Of a stretch of 64,000 nt of DNA, positions 7,606 to 15,762 are shown one piece after another (position 1 is the first letter of the stretch; each line of letters starts with the position of its first letter). Made by a program: the position numbers and the translations under genes. The DNA comes from Methylomonas sp. 11b. GTDB lineage: Bacteria; Pseudomonadota; Gammaproteobacteria; Methylococcales; Methylomonadaceae. Under the pieces are notes generated by a model, which searched no databases, was not told where the DNA came from, and saw only the letters and a program-made list of their open reading frames with translations. The DNA lies in NCBI RefSeq assembly GCF_000515215.1, contig NZ_KI911557.1, positions 4,645,741 to 4,709,740 on the forward strand, in the 5' to 3' direction.

Positions 7606-8808
7606 TTAGCCGCCGAACGAACTGTGCGATCCGCCAAAGAAGCCGAAACCGCCGCGTCTTGTCGAGCTATGGCTGTCCGAGCCGCCATTACCGCGATAAC
7701 TGGAGCCGGAACCGCTGCCGTGGCTACCACTGCTTTTACATTCGACCGGGTTGCCCATGTCGTCAACGCAATCCTGCTGACGAATCCGAAAATCGTTCGG
7801 GTTGCCGGCATAGCTGGCTAGCGATAAGCCGCCCAATAAAGCCAAGGACACCTGCATGGAACGGCGGGGAACTGTTACTTGGACCGACTGGGCTTCCGGT
7901 GCGGCTTGCAAGATGCTTTCCCAGGTGGATAGCCGGGGATAAAAGTCGTAGTAATAAATCGCACCTATCAACAGCATTAGATAAAAATCCAGTCTGTTAC
8001 CGCACAGCAGAAACAGCGGCAAGCCCAACCAGGCCACACCATTGGCGATCAATGCGGAACGGAAGGCTTGCTGCTGGGCTTGGGCAACGCGTAAGGAATA
8101 GTTCGGCACATTGACGGGCGGCTTGGTCAGCGCTTGCAATAGCGGATACGCCGCCAAGGCAATGGCTACAAACAATACGCGCACCGGCCACACCGGTAAC
8201 TGCGGCGCGTAACCGGCAAACACCGGATATTGCCAATACAGCATGGTTGCATAAATCACATACACCAACAGGTATACGCCGGTAAGCACGGCCATGAAAC
8301 GGAAGGATGACAGCGCTTTGTCAAATTCTACACAGACGGCGCTGTTGCTGCTCAATGGGCGGCTGGAAAAGCTGCCCAGCCGATAGATGTTGCGGCGGTA
8401 GGAGTCCAGCCAAAGTCTCAGTTCCGGCGACAAAAAATTGCCTGCTACTTGAATCGACTCCCGGGTGTTTTTGTTGGAGCCGTGAAAAAAACGCCAGGAT
8501 TTTGCACCATCCTGATCTTGGCTATCGGCTACCAGCAAAGCATGGGTTGGAATGGTGGTTTCGCCTAGCCAACTGCGTTTGACGATTTTATCTGGATAAA
8601 GCGTAATCGATATTGTCGACATGGTGCCAAGAATCACCCAAGCCCAATAAGCCCCTAACAAAATAAAACTAACTTCGAGGATGAAAAAATGGCTCAAAAA
8701 CCCGGCCCAGGCCATCAGCAAGGCTAGCGCCAATCCGAATAGAGCAAGGAGTTTTTTCCATACACTGTAAGTAAGAACCAGTTTTTTATTTAGCGACGAC
8801 GATGGCAT
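7606..8808 (-). CDS. membrane protein with Ser/Gly-rich, YgiB/YjfM-like tail
   Basis: 400 residues. There are two membrane helices near 15-60, a soluble PH-like beta region with 'ITLYPDKIVKRS', then several helices (about 165-300), and a low-complexity C-terminus from about 338 made of Ser, Gly, His and Arg and ending 'FGFFGGSHSSFGG'. The tail, with the preceding 'CVDDMGNPVECK', resembles the end of YgiB/YjfM proteins, whose genes sit beside yjfC/ygiC homologues in enterobacteria. So it may be a fusion of an integral membrane part with a YgiB-like tail. First gene of the operon that runs to creC. Confidence 0.7.
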   Translation of the reverse strand: MPSSSLNKKLVLTYSVWKKLLALFGLALALLMAWAGFLSHFFILEVSFILLGAYWAWVILGTMSTISITLYPDKIVKRSWLGETTIPTHALLVADSQDQDGAKSWRFFHGSNKNTRESIQVAGNFLSPELRLWLDSYRRNIYRLGSFSSRPLSSNSAVCVEFDKALSSFRFMAVLTGVYLLVYVIYATMLYWQYPVFAGYAPQLPVWPVRVLFVAIALAAYPLLQALTKPPVNVPNYSLRVAQAQQQAFRSALIANGVAWLGLPLFLLCGNRLDFYLMLLIGAIYYYDFYPRLSTWESILQAAPEAQSVQVTVPRRSMQVSLALLGGLSLASYAGNPNDFRIRQQDCVDDMGNPVECKSSGSHGSGSGSSYRGNGGSDSHSSTRRGGFGFFGGSHSSFGG

Positions 8809-8971
8809 AGGCTCAGCTACATAGGGCGGTGACGTTAGAATCGGATGCTGGGTAATCGTCGGCGAAGCATAGCCGCTACTTGATGTTTTTGCAGAAAATA
8901 GGGGATGGGGGCGCGGATGTCGATATTGGCTGGGTCGCTGTTGAGCGGTGTATTTTAGATTCGCCTTTTCC

Positions 8972-9004
8972 TGTTTTGGTGCGTTGGCAGTCCGTTTTGG
9001 TGCG
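8972..9004 (+). promoter_or_regulatory. paired direct repeats, possible NtrC-type activator sites
   Basis: GTTTTGGTGCG occurs twice, beginning at 8973 and 8994, exactly 21 bp apart (two helix turns). The TTTTGGTGC half resembles the right half of NtrC enhancer sites. The repeats lie about 65-95 bp upstream of the sigma-54-like promoter at 9068-9083, a normal place for an enhancer. The protein that binds is inferred. Confidence 0.5.
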
Positions 9005-9067
9005 AAACCTGGGTTTGGCTTGCTTGGATTCGCAGCCTAGAGCTTGCCGTCGCTGGATTCGGATGGC

Positions 9068-9083
9068 TGGCACAATCCGTGCT
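9068..9083 (+). promoter_or_regulatory. sigma-54 promoter candidate for FNT-cynS-kinase operon
   Basis: TGGCACAATCCGTGCT carries the invariant GG and GC exactly 10 bases apart, and TGGCAC and TGC match the -24/-12 consensus. Predicted transcription start is near 9094, leaving a leader of about 240 bases before the FNT gene. An inverted GGTGC/GCACC pair lies at 9095-9110. This 8809-9331 gap holds no supported gene. Confidence 0.6.
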
Positions 9084-9331
9084 GCAAGTTACGCGGTGCA
9101 ATGGCGCACCCTCGGTTCCCTTCAACAACGGCGTTGAAACGTTGCTGGTTTTATACCCGCTGCATCGTTTACTCGTCCGTCGTGCCTGCCTTTATTTCTT
9201 CAAGACATTCCTACGAGTAACACGCCCGTTTCCAGGGGAGCTTTAGCTTGCGCACACAGGCTTAATCAAACGAACGGCGGTGCTTGCAAAACACCGATAT
9301 TCATGTTGTTCCCACATTTAAAAGGTGAGTT

Positions 9332-10141
9332 ATGTCCTATCTGATTCCGTCAGAATTCGTCACAAAGATGGTCGATGCCGGTGAATCCAAAATCTTCATG
9401 TCAACCCGCGACACGCTGATCCGCGCTTACATGGCCGGGGCGATATTGGCATTGGCGGCGGTGTTTGCCGTGGCGATTACCGTACAAACCAACTCGCCGA
9501 TCTTTGGCGCGATTTTATTTCCGGTCGGTTTTTGCATGCTGTATCTACTGGGTTTTGATTTGCTGACCGGGGTGTTCGTATTAACGCCGTTGGCTTGGCT
9601 GGACAAGCGCGCCGGTGTAACTTTGCCCGGCATCCTCAGAAACTGGGGTTTGGTGTTTTTAGGCAATTTTCTCGGCGCTTTGACGGTGGCGGTGATGATG
9701 GCCATCGTCTTTACCTATGGGTTTTCCGTCGAACCGGATGCGGTCGGCAAAAAACTGGCCGGCATTGGCGAAGCGCGGACGCTGGGTTATGCCAAATACG
9801 GCATCGCCGGCTGGTTTACCATTTTTATTCGCGGCATGCTCTGTAACTGGATGGTGTCTACGGGTGTGGTGGGCGCGATGATTTCGACGTCGGTCAGCGG
9901 TAAGGTGATCGCGATGTGGATGCCGATCATGCTGTTTTTTGGCATGACCTTCGAACACTCGGTCGTGAACATGTTTTTGTTTCCCTCAGGTTTGATCATG
10001 GGCGGCAATTTCTCGATTATGGATTATTTTGTCTGGAACGAGATTCCGACTGTTTTAGGCAATTTGGTTGGCGGCTTGGCCTTCACCGGCTTGACCCTGT
10101 ATTCCACGCACGTCAGAACCGCGCCGAAACGCTCTTTCTAA
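9332..10141 (+). CDS. formate/nitrite transporter (FNT) family channel
   Basis: 269 residues with six membrane helices in the FNT order. The central histidine is in 'FEHSVVNMF', the family's selectivity signature, and 'GFDLLTGVF' and 'RGMLCNWMV' match the conserved half-helix regions. FNT channels carry small monovalent anions (formate, nitrite, hydrosulfide). Because the next gene encodes cyanase, nitrite or possibly cyanate is the likely cargo; the sequence alone cannot decide. A good ribosome site (AAAGGTGAG) precedes the ATG. A probable sigma-54 promoter lies upstream, which fits nitrogen control. Confidence 0.9.
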   Translation: MSYLIPSEFVTKMVDAGESKIFMSTRDTLIRAYMAGAILALAAVFAVAITVQTNSPIFGAILFPVGFCMLYLLGFDLLTGVFVLTPLAWLDKRAGVTLPGILRNWGLVFLGNFLGALTVAVMMAIVFTYGFSVEPDAVGKKLAGIGEARTLGYAKYGIAGWFTIFIRGMLCNWMVSTGVVGAMISTSVSGKVIAMWMPIMLFFGMTFEHSVVNMFLFPSGLIMGGNFSIMDYFVWNEIPTVLGNLVGGLAFTGLTLYSTHVRTAPKRSF

Positions 10142-10161
10142 CTGATCGTTATTCTATTCCG

Positions 10162-10190
10162 GCCTCGACGCTGCTAGGCCCGAGGCTTTT
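10162..10190 (+). terminator. weak intergenic hairpin after FNT gene
   Basis: A 6-bp GC-rich stem (GCCTCG / CGAGGC) is followed by TTTTCT. It lies between the FNT and cyanase genes, which otherwise look like one operon, so it may attenuate or process the message instead of ending it. Confidence 0.4.
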
Positions 10191-10218
10191 CTCTGTTTAA
10201 TGGGCAAAGGAGTTAAAG

Positions 10219-10662
10219 ATGACACGCAACGAAGTGACCGAATTGGTCGTGACGCAAAAACTGGCCAAGCAACTGAGCTGGGCACAACTCGCCGAGTCGA
10301 TAGGTTTGAGTAAGGAATGGACCACTGCCGCCTTGCTGGGGCAGATGACCTTGAACGCCGCACAAGCCGCCACCATCGGCGCGCTGCTAGATTTGCCGCC
10401 CGAGGCTATCGCCCAACTGCAAGTGGTGCCATACAAAGGTTCGTTGCCTAGCGCCGTGCCGACCGATCCTTTGATCTATCGTTTTTACGAGCTGGTGAAT
10501 GTCTACGGCACCACTTTTAAGGCCTTGATTCACGAGGAGTTCGGCGACGGCATCATGAGCGCTATCGACTTTAGCATGGACTTGCAACGCGAACCGGATC
10601 CGAAAGGTGATCGGGTCAAAATCGTGATGAGCGGGAAGTTTCTGCCTTATAAAAGCTACTAA
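10219..10662 (+). CDS. cynS: cyanate hydratase (cyanase)
   Basis: 147 residues, slightly shorter than E. coli CynS (156). Cyanase converts cyanate and bicarbonate to ammonia and CO2 as a decamer. An N-terminal helical, HTH-like domain (about 1-75) is followed by the catalytic domain. The catalytic triad is present: R88 and E91 in 'YRFYE' and S114 in 'GIMSAIDF'. It follows an FNT channel and precedes a PP2C/kinase fusion in the same direction, with a clear ribosome site (AAAGGAG). This gives a cell both import and use of an inorganic nitrogen source. Confidence 0.95.
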   Translation: MTRNEVTELVVTQKLAKQLSWAQLAESIGLSKEWTTAALLGQMTLNAAQAATIGALLDLPPEAIAQLQVVPYKGSLPSAVPTDPLIYRFYELVNVYGTTFKALIHEEFGDGIMSAIDFSMDLQREPDPKGDRVKIVMSGKFLPYKSY

Positions 10663-10681
10663 GGCGAATGTGCCTTAAGCC

Positions 10682-12406
10682 ATGTCCGGGCCATTGAGCG
10701 TCACCGTCGGTCAATATTCCGATAAAGGCCGCAAGGCGCTGAATCAGGATTTTCACGGCGTTTATATTGCTAAAGAGCCGCAGTTAAGCGCCAAAGGCAT
10801 TGCGATAGCCTTGGCCGACGGCATCAGTAGCAGCGAGGTCAGCCATATTGCCAGCCAGGCGGCGGTGACTGGCTTTTTGGCGGATTATTTTTGCACCTCG
10901 GAAGCCTGGTCGGTGAAGAAGTCGGTGCAACGGGTGTTGACCGCCACCAATTCCTGGTTATACGCGCAAACTCGGCAAAGCCGCGATTGTTATGACATGG
11001 ATCGCGGCTATGTTTGCACCTTGAGCGCGCTGGTGATCAAATCCACCACCGCGCATTTGTTCCATGTCGGCGACACGCGGATTTATCGGCTAGTCGGCGA
11101 CGAGTTGGAACAGCTGACCCACGATCATCGCTTATGGATTTCTCAGGAGAAAAGTTACCTGAGCCGGGCGATGGGTATGGATTCGCGTCTGGAAATCGAT
11201 TATCAGGCGCTGACTGTCAGCTTGGGTGATGTGTTCGTGTTGGCGACCGATGGCGTTTACGAATACGTCAGTGCGCACTTTGTGAGCCAAACCATCCGCC
11301 AAGCCGACGACGACTTGGACGGCGCGGCCAAAGCCATCGTCCAGGCGGCCTACGCAAATGGCAGCGGCGATAATCTGTCGATACAAATTGTCCGCATCGA
11401 CCAACTGCCGCTACCCAGCGCCAATGAACTGTATCAGTCTTTAACCGACTTGCCGTTCCCGCCGCAGTTGGAAGCCAGGATGGTGTTCGACGGTTACACC
11501 ATCGTCCGCCAATTACACGCCAGCAGCCGCAGTCATATTTATCTGGCGGTGGACAGCGAAACCCAGGCGCAGGTGGCGATTAAAACCCCGTCCATCGATT
11601 TGCGCGGTGATCCGGCGTATCTCGAGCGCTTTCTGATGGAAGACTGGATTGCCCGGCGCATCAACAACCCGCATGTGTTAAAACCGTGCGCGCAGACCCG
11701 CAAACGCAATTTTCTGTATGTGGCGACGGAATTTATCGACGGTCAAACGCTTAAGCAGTGGATGATCGACCATCCGCAGCCGGACCTGGAAACCGTGCGC
11801 GGCATTGTCGAACAAATTGCCAAGGGCTTGCGGGGCTTTCATCGCCTGGAAATGCTGCATCAGGATCTACGCCCGGACAACATCATGATAGACGGCACCG
11901 GCACCGTGAAAATCATCGACTTTGGTTCGACCCGGGTGGCGGGGGTGATGGAGATGGGCGCTCCCATCGGCCACCATTACATTCTCGGCACCGCGCAATA
12001 TGCCGCACCGGAGTATTTCCTGGGCGAGCAGGGCTCGGTGCGTTCCGAGCAGTTTTCCCTGGCGGTGATTGCCTATCAAATGCTGACCGGCAAACTGCCT
12101 TACGGCGCGGAAGTGGCTAAATGCAAATCCAGAGCCGCACAACACAAACTCAGCTACGACGCTACCTTGTATCGCAATCGGGATATTCCGGGCTGGGTGG
12201 ACGACGCGATCCGCAAGGCCGCGCATCCCGATCCGCATAAACGTTACGAAGACTTATCCGAGTTTATCTTTGATTTACGCCATCCCAATCCGGCATTTTT
12301 GACCAAGACCGGACCGGCATTGTTGGAACGCAACCCGGCGGCGTTCTGGAAAGGTGTGTCCTTCATATTGGCCGGCGTTATCGCGATATTGTTGATTAAG
12401 CGATAG
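10682..12406 (+). CDS. bifunctional PP2C phosphatase / Ser-Thr protein kinase, membrane-anchored
   Basis: 574 residues. The N-terminal PP2C domain (about 1-240) has the metal-binding Asp motifs (NQDFHG, LADGIS, LATDGV, SGDN). A Hanks-type kinase follows (about 265-530): 'VAIKTPS' holds the ATP-binding Lys, 'HQDLRPDN' the catalytic loop (the usual HRD Arg is Gln) and 'IDFGST' the DFG. A single membrane helix ends the protein ('FILAGVIAILLIKR'), so both enzymes face the cytoplasm. Such phosphatase-kinase fusions are known beside nitrate/nitrite assimilation genes in gammaproteobacteria. It starts 19 bases after cynS. The FNT channel or cyanase are plausible targets, by inference. Confidence 0.9.
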   Translation: MSGPLSVTVGQYSDKGRKALNQDFHGVYIAKEPQLSAKGIAIALADGISSSEVSHIASQAAVTGFLADYFCTSEAWSVKKSVQRVLTATNSWLYAQTRQSRDCYDMDRGYVCTLSALVIKSTTAHLFHVGDTRIYRLVGDELEQLTHDHRLWISQEKSYLSRAMGMDSRLEIDYQALTVSLGDVFVLATDGVYEYVSAHFVSQTIRQADDDLDGAAKAIVQAAYANGSGDNLSIQIVRIDQLPLPSANELYQSLTDLPFPPQLEARMVFDGYTIVRQLHASSRSHIYLAVDSETQAQVAIKTPSIDLRGDPAYLERFLMEDWIARRINNPHVLKPCAQTRKRNFLYVATEFIDGQTLKQWMIDHPQPDLETVRGIVEQIAKGLRGFHRLEMLHQDLRPDNIMIDGTGTVKIIDFGSTRVAGVMEMGAPIGHHYILGTAQYAAPEYFLGEQGSVRSEQFSLAVIAYQMLTGKLPYGAEVAKCKSRAAQHKLSYDATLYRNRDIPGWVDDAIRKAAHPDPHKRYEDLSEFIFDLRHPNPAFLTKTGPALLERNPAAFWKGVSFILAGVIAILLIKR

Positions 12407-12612
12407 AATTTCGTCGCAGGTATCGATGTCCCTTATTTTCCCGCCTCTGCTATCCTATGGGCTGTGCCGGAAAACCTAGAAGAATTGATCTGAATTTAAC
12501 GAAGGGCTGAAATTTAGAAAACGCCTCATGCTCCCTGGTATTCTCCCGGAAAATTAGCCCTACGGTTAATACGTAACTTCTTAATAATTACAATTCAAAA
12601 CAGGAGTTATCC

Positions 12613-14763
12613 ATGTTTTTCCGCCCGCTGCTTCTTAGTTGTTGCGGTTACCTAATAGTCGCGACCGCTCAAGCGCAACCGGTTTCTCCGGAGGAAGAAG
12701 AAAGAGCCTTATCGCAAATTTACGGTACCGAGGAAATGGTCAGTATCGCCAGCGGATACAAACAACCGATTTCCAAGGCGCCGTCCATCGCCACGGTGAT
12801 TACCGCCGCCGATATTAAGCAGATCGGCGCCACCGACATCGACGAAGTGCTGGAAACCGTGCCGGGTTTGCATGTCGAACGTAACACCATCGGCTACAAC
12901 CCTATCTATACCTTTCGCGGCATTTTTTCGCAGTTCAATCAACAAGTGTTGATGATGGTCAACGGCATTCCGATTACCAACTCCTATACCGGCAGCCGCA
13001 GCGAGGTTTGGGGCGGCATGCCGATCCGCGACATTGCCCGCATCGAAGTCGTGCGCGGACCGGGATCGGCGGTCTACGGCGCCGACGCCTTCGCGGGCGT
13101 GATCAATGTCATCACCAAAACCAAACAGGACATCGAAGGCACCGAGCTTGGCGGCCGGGTCGGCAGTTTCGACACTTACGACGGCTGGGGCTTGCATGGC
13201 GGCGAATGGGCCTGCTTCGACGTCGCGCTGGCTTTTGAATACCACAAGACCGCCGGTCAGGACGCCATCGTCGATGCCGACCTGCAAAGCCAGTTCGACC
13301 GCTTGCTGGGGACCAGCGCCTCGCTGGCGCCGGGGCCGCTGAATATGTCTCGCGACAATCTCGATGCCCGGCTGGATTTGTCGCGCGGTAATTGGCGGTT
13401 TCGCGGCGGATTGCAACACCGTAGTGATCTCGGCATCGGCTCCGGCGTCGCTCAAGCCCTGGATCCGGTCAACCGCTATGCCGGCGACCGCTGGAACGCC
13501 GATCTGACCTATCACACCGACGACATCGAAAACTGGGATTTGACTACTCAGGTCAGTTATTTCGAATCCAGCCAGGAAATCGAGCGTAATCTGACGCTGT
13601 TTCCAGCCGGGACTACTTTACCGATCGGTGCCAACGGCCAGATTGGCGCCGGTGCGCCGGTGACGTTTCCGAACGGTTATATCGGCAATCCCGAGGTGTG
13701 GGAGCGCCATGTCCGCATCAGCCAAGCCTTCGCTTACAGCGGTTTTCAGCAACATCAATTGCGCAGCGGTATCGGCTTTAATTACGACAGCCTGTTCAAG
13801 GCGCGGGTCAGCCAGAATTTCGGCATCGATCCCGCCACCGGCACGCCGATACCGTCGCTGCCGGGCATCCCGCTGACCGACGTTTCCGGCACCTCCTCGA
13901 CGTTTATCCCCGAGGTGGATCGGAAAGTGGCCTATCTGTTTTTGCAGGATCAGTGGAACTTTGCCAACGACTGGAGTTTGACCGCCGGCGCTCGTTACGA
14001 CCGCTATTCGGATTTCGGCAATACCTTCAATCCGCGCGCGGCATTGATTTGGGAAGCTCGCTACGATTTGACCGCCAAACTGATGTACGGTTCGGCGTTC
14101 CGGGCGCCGTCGTTTCAGGAAATGTATATCATCAACAACCCGGCGCAGCTCGGGAATGCCGCCTTGCGCCCGGAAACCATGGAAAACGTCGAGTTGGGTT
14201 TCGACTACCGGCCGACGGACAGCCTGCGCCTGGGTTTGAATTTCTTTAACTTCTGGTGGAAGGACATCATCCGCTTCGTGCCGGATGCCGGTGCCACCAC
14301 TTCGACGGCGCAAAATACCGGTATCCAGCAAGGCTACGGTACCGAACTGGAAGCGGAATGGCAGGCCGCCGACACCTTAAAAATTATCGGCAACTACGCC
14401 TATCAACGTAGCCGTGACCAGGCCCTGGACCGCGATAGCGGCTATGCGCCGCACCATCAGGTCTATCTGCGGCTGAACTGGCAGTTTCTGCCCGACTGGC
14501 AGCTCAGTCCGCAAGCGAAGTGGATTGTGGGTCGGGACCGCAGTTTCGGCGATACGCGCAAGCCGGTCGCGGATTATACTTGGGTGGATGTGACGCTACG
14601 CCGGCAGAATTTGGCCAAACATTTCGAAGTGGCCTTTTCTGTGCGTAATTTGTTCGATGTCAGCGCCCGGGAACCCAGTCTGGCAGGCAATCCGGCTGCG
14701 ATTCCCAACGACTTGCCGTTGGCGCCGCGCAGTTTTTACGGCGAAGTCAGCATTAAATTTTAG
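12613..14763 (+). CDS. TonB-dependent outer-membrane receptor
   Basis: 716 residues. Signal peptide (about 1-21), plug domain (about 50-170, with 'APSIATVITAADIKQIGATD' split across 'IATVITA' and 'VVRGPGSAVYGADAFAGVINV'), then a 22-strand barrel ending in a terminal Phe ('GEVSIKF'), as required for outer-membrane insertion. The plug pattern resembles iron or cobalamin receptors, but the ligand cannot be read from sequence. It is followed by a periplasmic binding protein and a giant hybrid sensor on the same strand, which suggests ligand uptake linked to signalling. No TonB/ExbBD genes are nearby. Confidence 0.9.
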   Translation: MFFRPLLLSCCGYLIVATAQAQPVSPEEEERALSQIYGTEEMVSIASGYKQPISKAPSIATVITAADIKQIGATDIDEVLETVPGLHVERNTIGYNPIYTFRGIFSQFNQQVLMMVNGIPITNSYTGSRSEVWGGMPIRDIARIEVVRGPGSAVYGADAFAGVINVITKTKQDIEGTELGGRVGSFDTYDGWGLHGGEWACFDVALAFEYHKTAGQDAIVDADLQSQFDRLLGTSASLAPGPLNMSRDNLDARLDLSRGNWRFRGGLQHRSDLGIGSGVAQALDPVNRYAGDRWNADLTYHTDDIENWDLTTQVSYFESSQEIERNLTLFPAGTTLPIGANGQIGAGAPVTFPNGYIGNPEVWERHVRISQAFAYSGFQQHQLRSGIGFNYDSLFKARVSQNFGIDPATGTPIPSLPGIPLTDVSGTSSTFIPEVDRKVAYLFLQDQWNFANDWSLTAGARYDRYSDFGNTFNPRAALIWEARYDLTAKLMYGSAFRAPSFQEMYIINNPAQLGNAALRPETMENVELGFDYRPTDSLRLGLNFFNFWWKDIIRFVPDAGATTSTAQNTGIQQGYGTELEAEWQAADTLKIIGNYAYQRSRDQALDRDSGYAPHHQVYLRLNWQFLPDWQLSPQAKWIVGRDRSFGDTRKPVADYTWVDVTLRRQNLAKHFEVAFSVRNLFDVSAREPSLAGNPAAIPNDLPLAPRSFYGEVSIKF

Positions 14764-14812
14764 CCGAGACGCCTAGTCGTCGCTCGCTTACACCAATCAT
14801 TCAGGAGTCATT

Positions 14813-15757
14813 TTGTTCCCGCGACTATTTTTTCAATTAGGGTTGGTTTTGTGCCTGCTGTGGCCGATTGGCGACGGCGCCTGGGCGCAAGCGCCTACCG
14901 TTGCCATCATTTATCCCGATGTGCGCGAGCCTTATCGTTCGGTGTTCATGGAGATCGCGCGGGGCATGGAACAGGAGCTGGGTAAGCCGGTAGGGCATTA
15001 CTTGTTGAACGAGCGCGACAAGTCCGTCGAAAAATTGATTCAGGACCTGAAAAACGACAGGATCGATGTGGTGGTGACGCTGGGCCGCGCCGGATTGGCG
15101 GTCGCCAAAGCGGTATCTTCCCAATTTCCGGTGGTGATCGGGGCGACGATGATCCGCCCGGACGAAGTGCAAGGCTTGGCCGGCATCAGCCTGACGCCGG
15201 CCCCGGAAGCCATGTTTGATCATCTGAAAAAACTGGTGCCGGAGGTGAAAAAAGTGACCGTGATCTACGATCCACGGCAAACAGCCTGGGAGATCGAGCG
15301 CGCCGGGCGGGCGGCTCTTGAACGCGGCTTGACGCTGGTAGCGCAACCGACCGGCAACTTACACGATTCTTCGGATCAGTTCCGGCAGATTTTGCTGGAA
15401 GTTAAAGACAATTCCATCGCTCTCTGGCTGCCGCGCGAAAACGCCGCCATGGACGAATCGTCCTTGTTGCCGGAAGTGCTGCGCGAAGCCTGGGAGAAAA
15501 ATTTTGTGGTGTTTTCCAGCAACCTCGACCATGTGCGCAAAGGCGCATTATTTTCGCTGTACCCGGACAATTTCAGCATGGGCCGCAGTTTGGCCGGTTT
15601 GGCTATCCAGCAATTGCAGGCGGGCGGCAAATTCGAATCCGTCGAACTGCTGCGGGATTTGCTGGTAGCCGTCAATTTACGCACCGCGGAACATCTGGGT
15701 TTGCGTTTTTCCAGCCAGACACGCCGCGAATTCGCGATGGTTTTTCCGGTGCCTTAG
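14813..15757 (+). CDS. ABC-type substrate-binding protein (TrpX/YtrF-like, ABC_sub_bind family)
   Basis: 314 residues from a TTG start (14813) with AGGAG just upstream. Signal peptide about 1-25. The mature part is the two-lobe binding fold of the ABC_sub_bind family ('VVVTLGRAGLAVAKAV', 'KKVTVIYDPRQTAWE', 'SNLDHVRKGALFSLYPDNFSMGR' region). No permease or ATPase follows; instead a hybrid sensor kinase starts 5 bases later. The likely role is a periplasmic ligand sensor that feeds the kinase, not a transporter subunit. That role is inferred from gene order. Confidence 0.85.
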   Translation: MFPRLFFQLGLVLCLLWPIGDGAWAQAPTVAIIYPDVREPYRSVFMEIARGMEQELGKPVGHYLLNERDKSVEKLIQDLKNDRIDVVVTLGRAGLAVAKAVSSQFPVVIGATMIRPDEVQGLAGISLTPAPEAMFDHLKKLVPEVKKVTVIYDPRQTAWEIERAGRAALERGLTLVAQPTGNLHDSSDQFRQILLEVKDNSIALWLPRENAAMDESSLLPEVLREAWEKNFVVFSSNLDHVRKGALFSLYPDNFSMGRSLAGLAIQQLQAGGKFESVELLRDLLVAVNLRTAEHLGLRFSSQTRREFAMVFPVP

Positions 15758-15762
15758 ACGCC

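Noticed and set aside
12709..14331. Long open frames opposite the TonB receptor gene
   Set aside because: They have no signal, domain or ribosome site, and the receptor on the other strand is complete with all motifs; GC-rich third positions explain the open frames.
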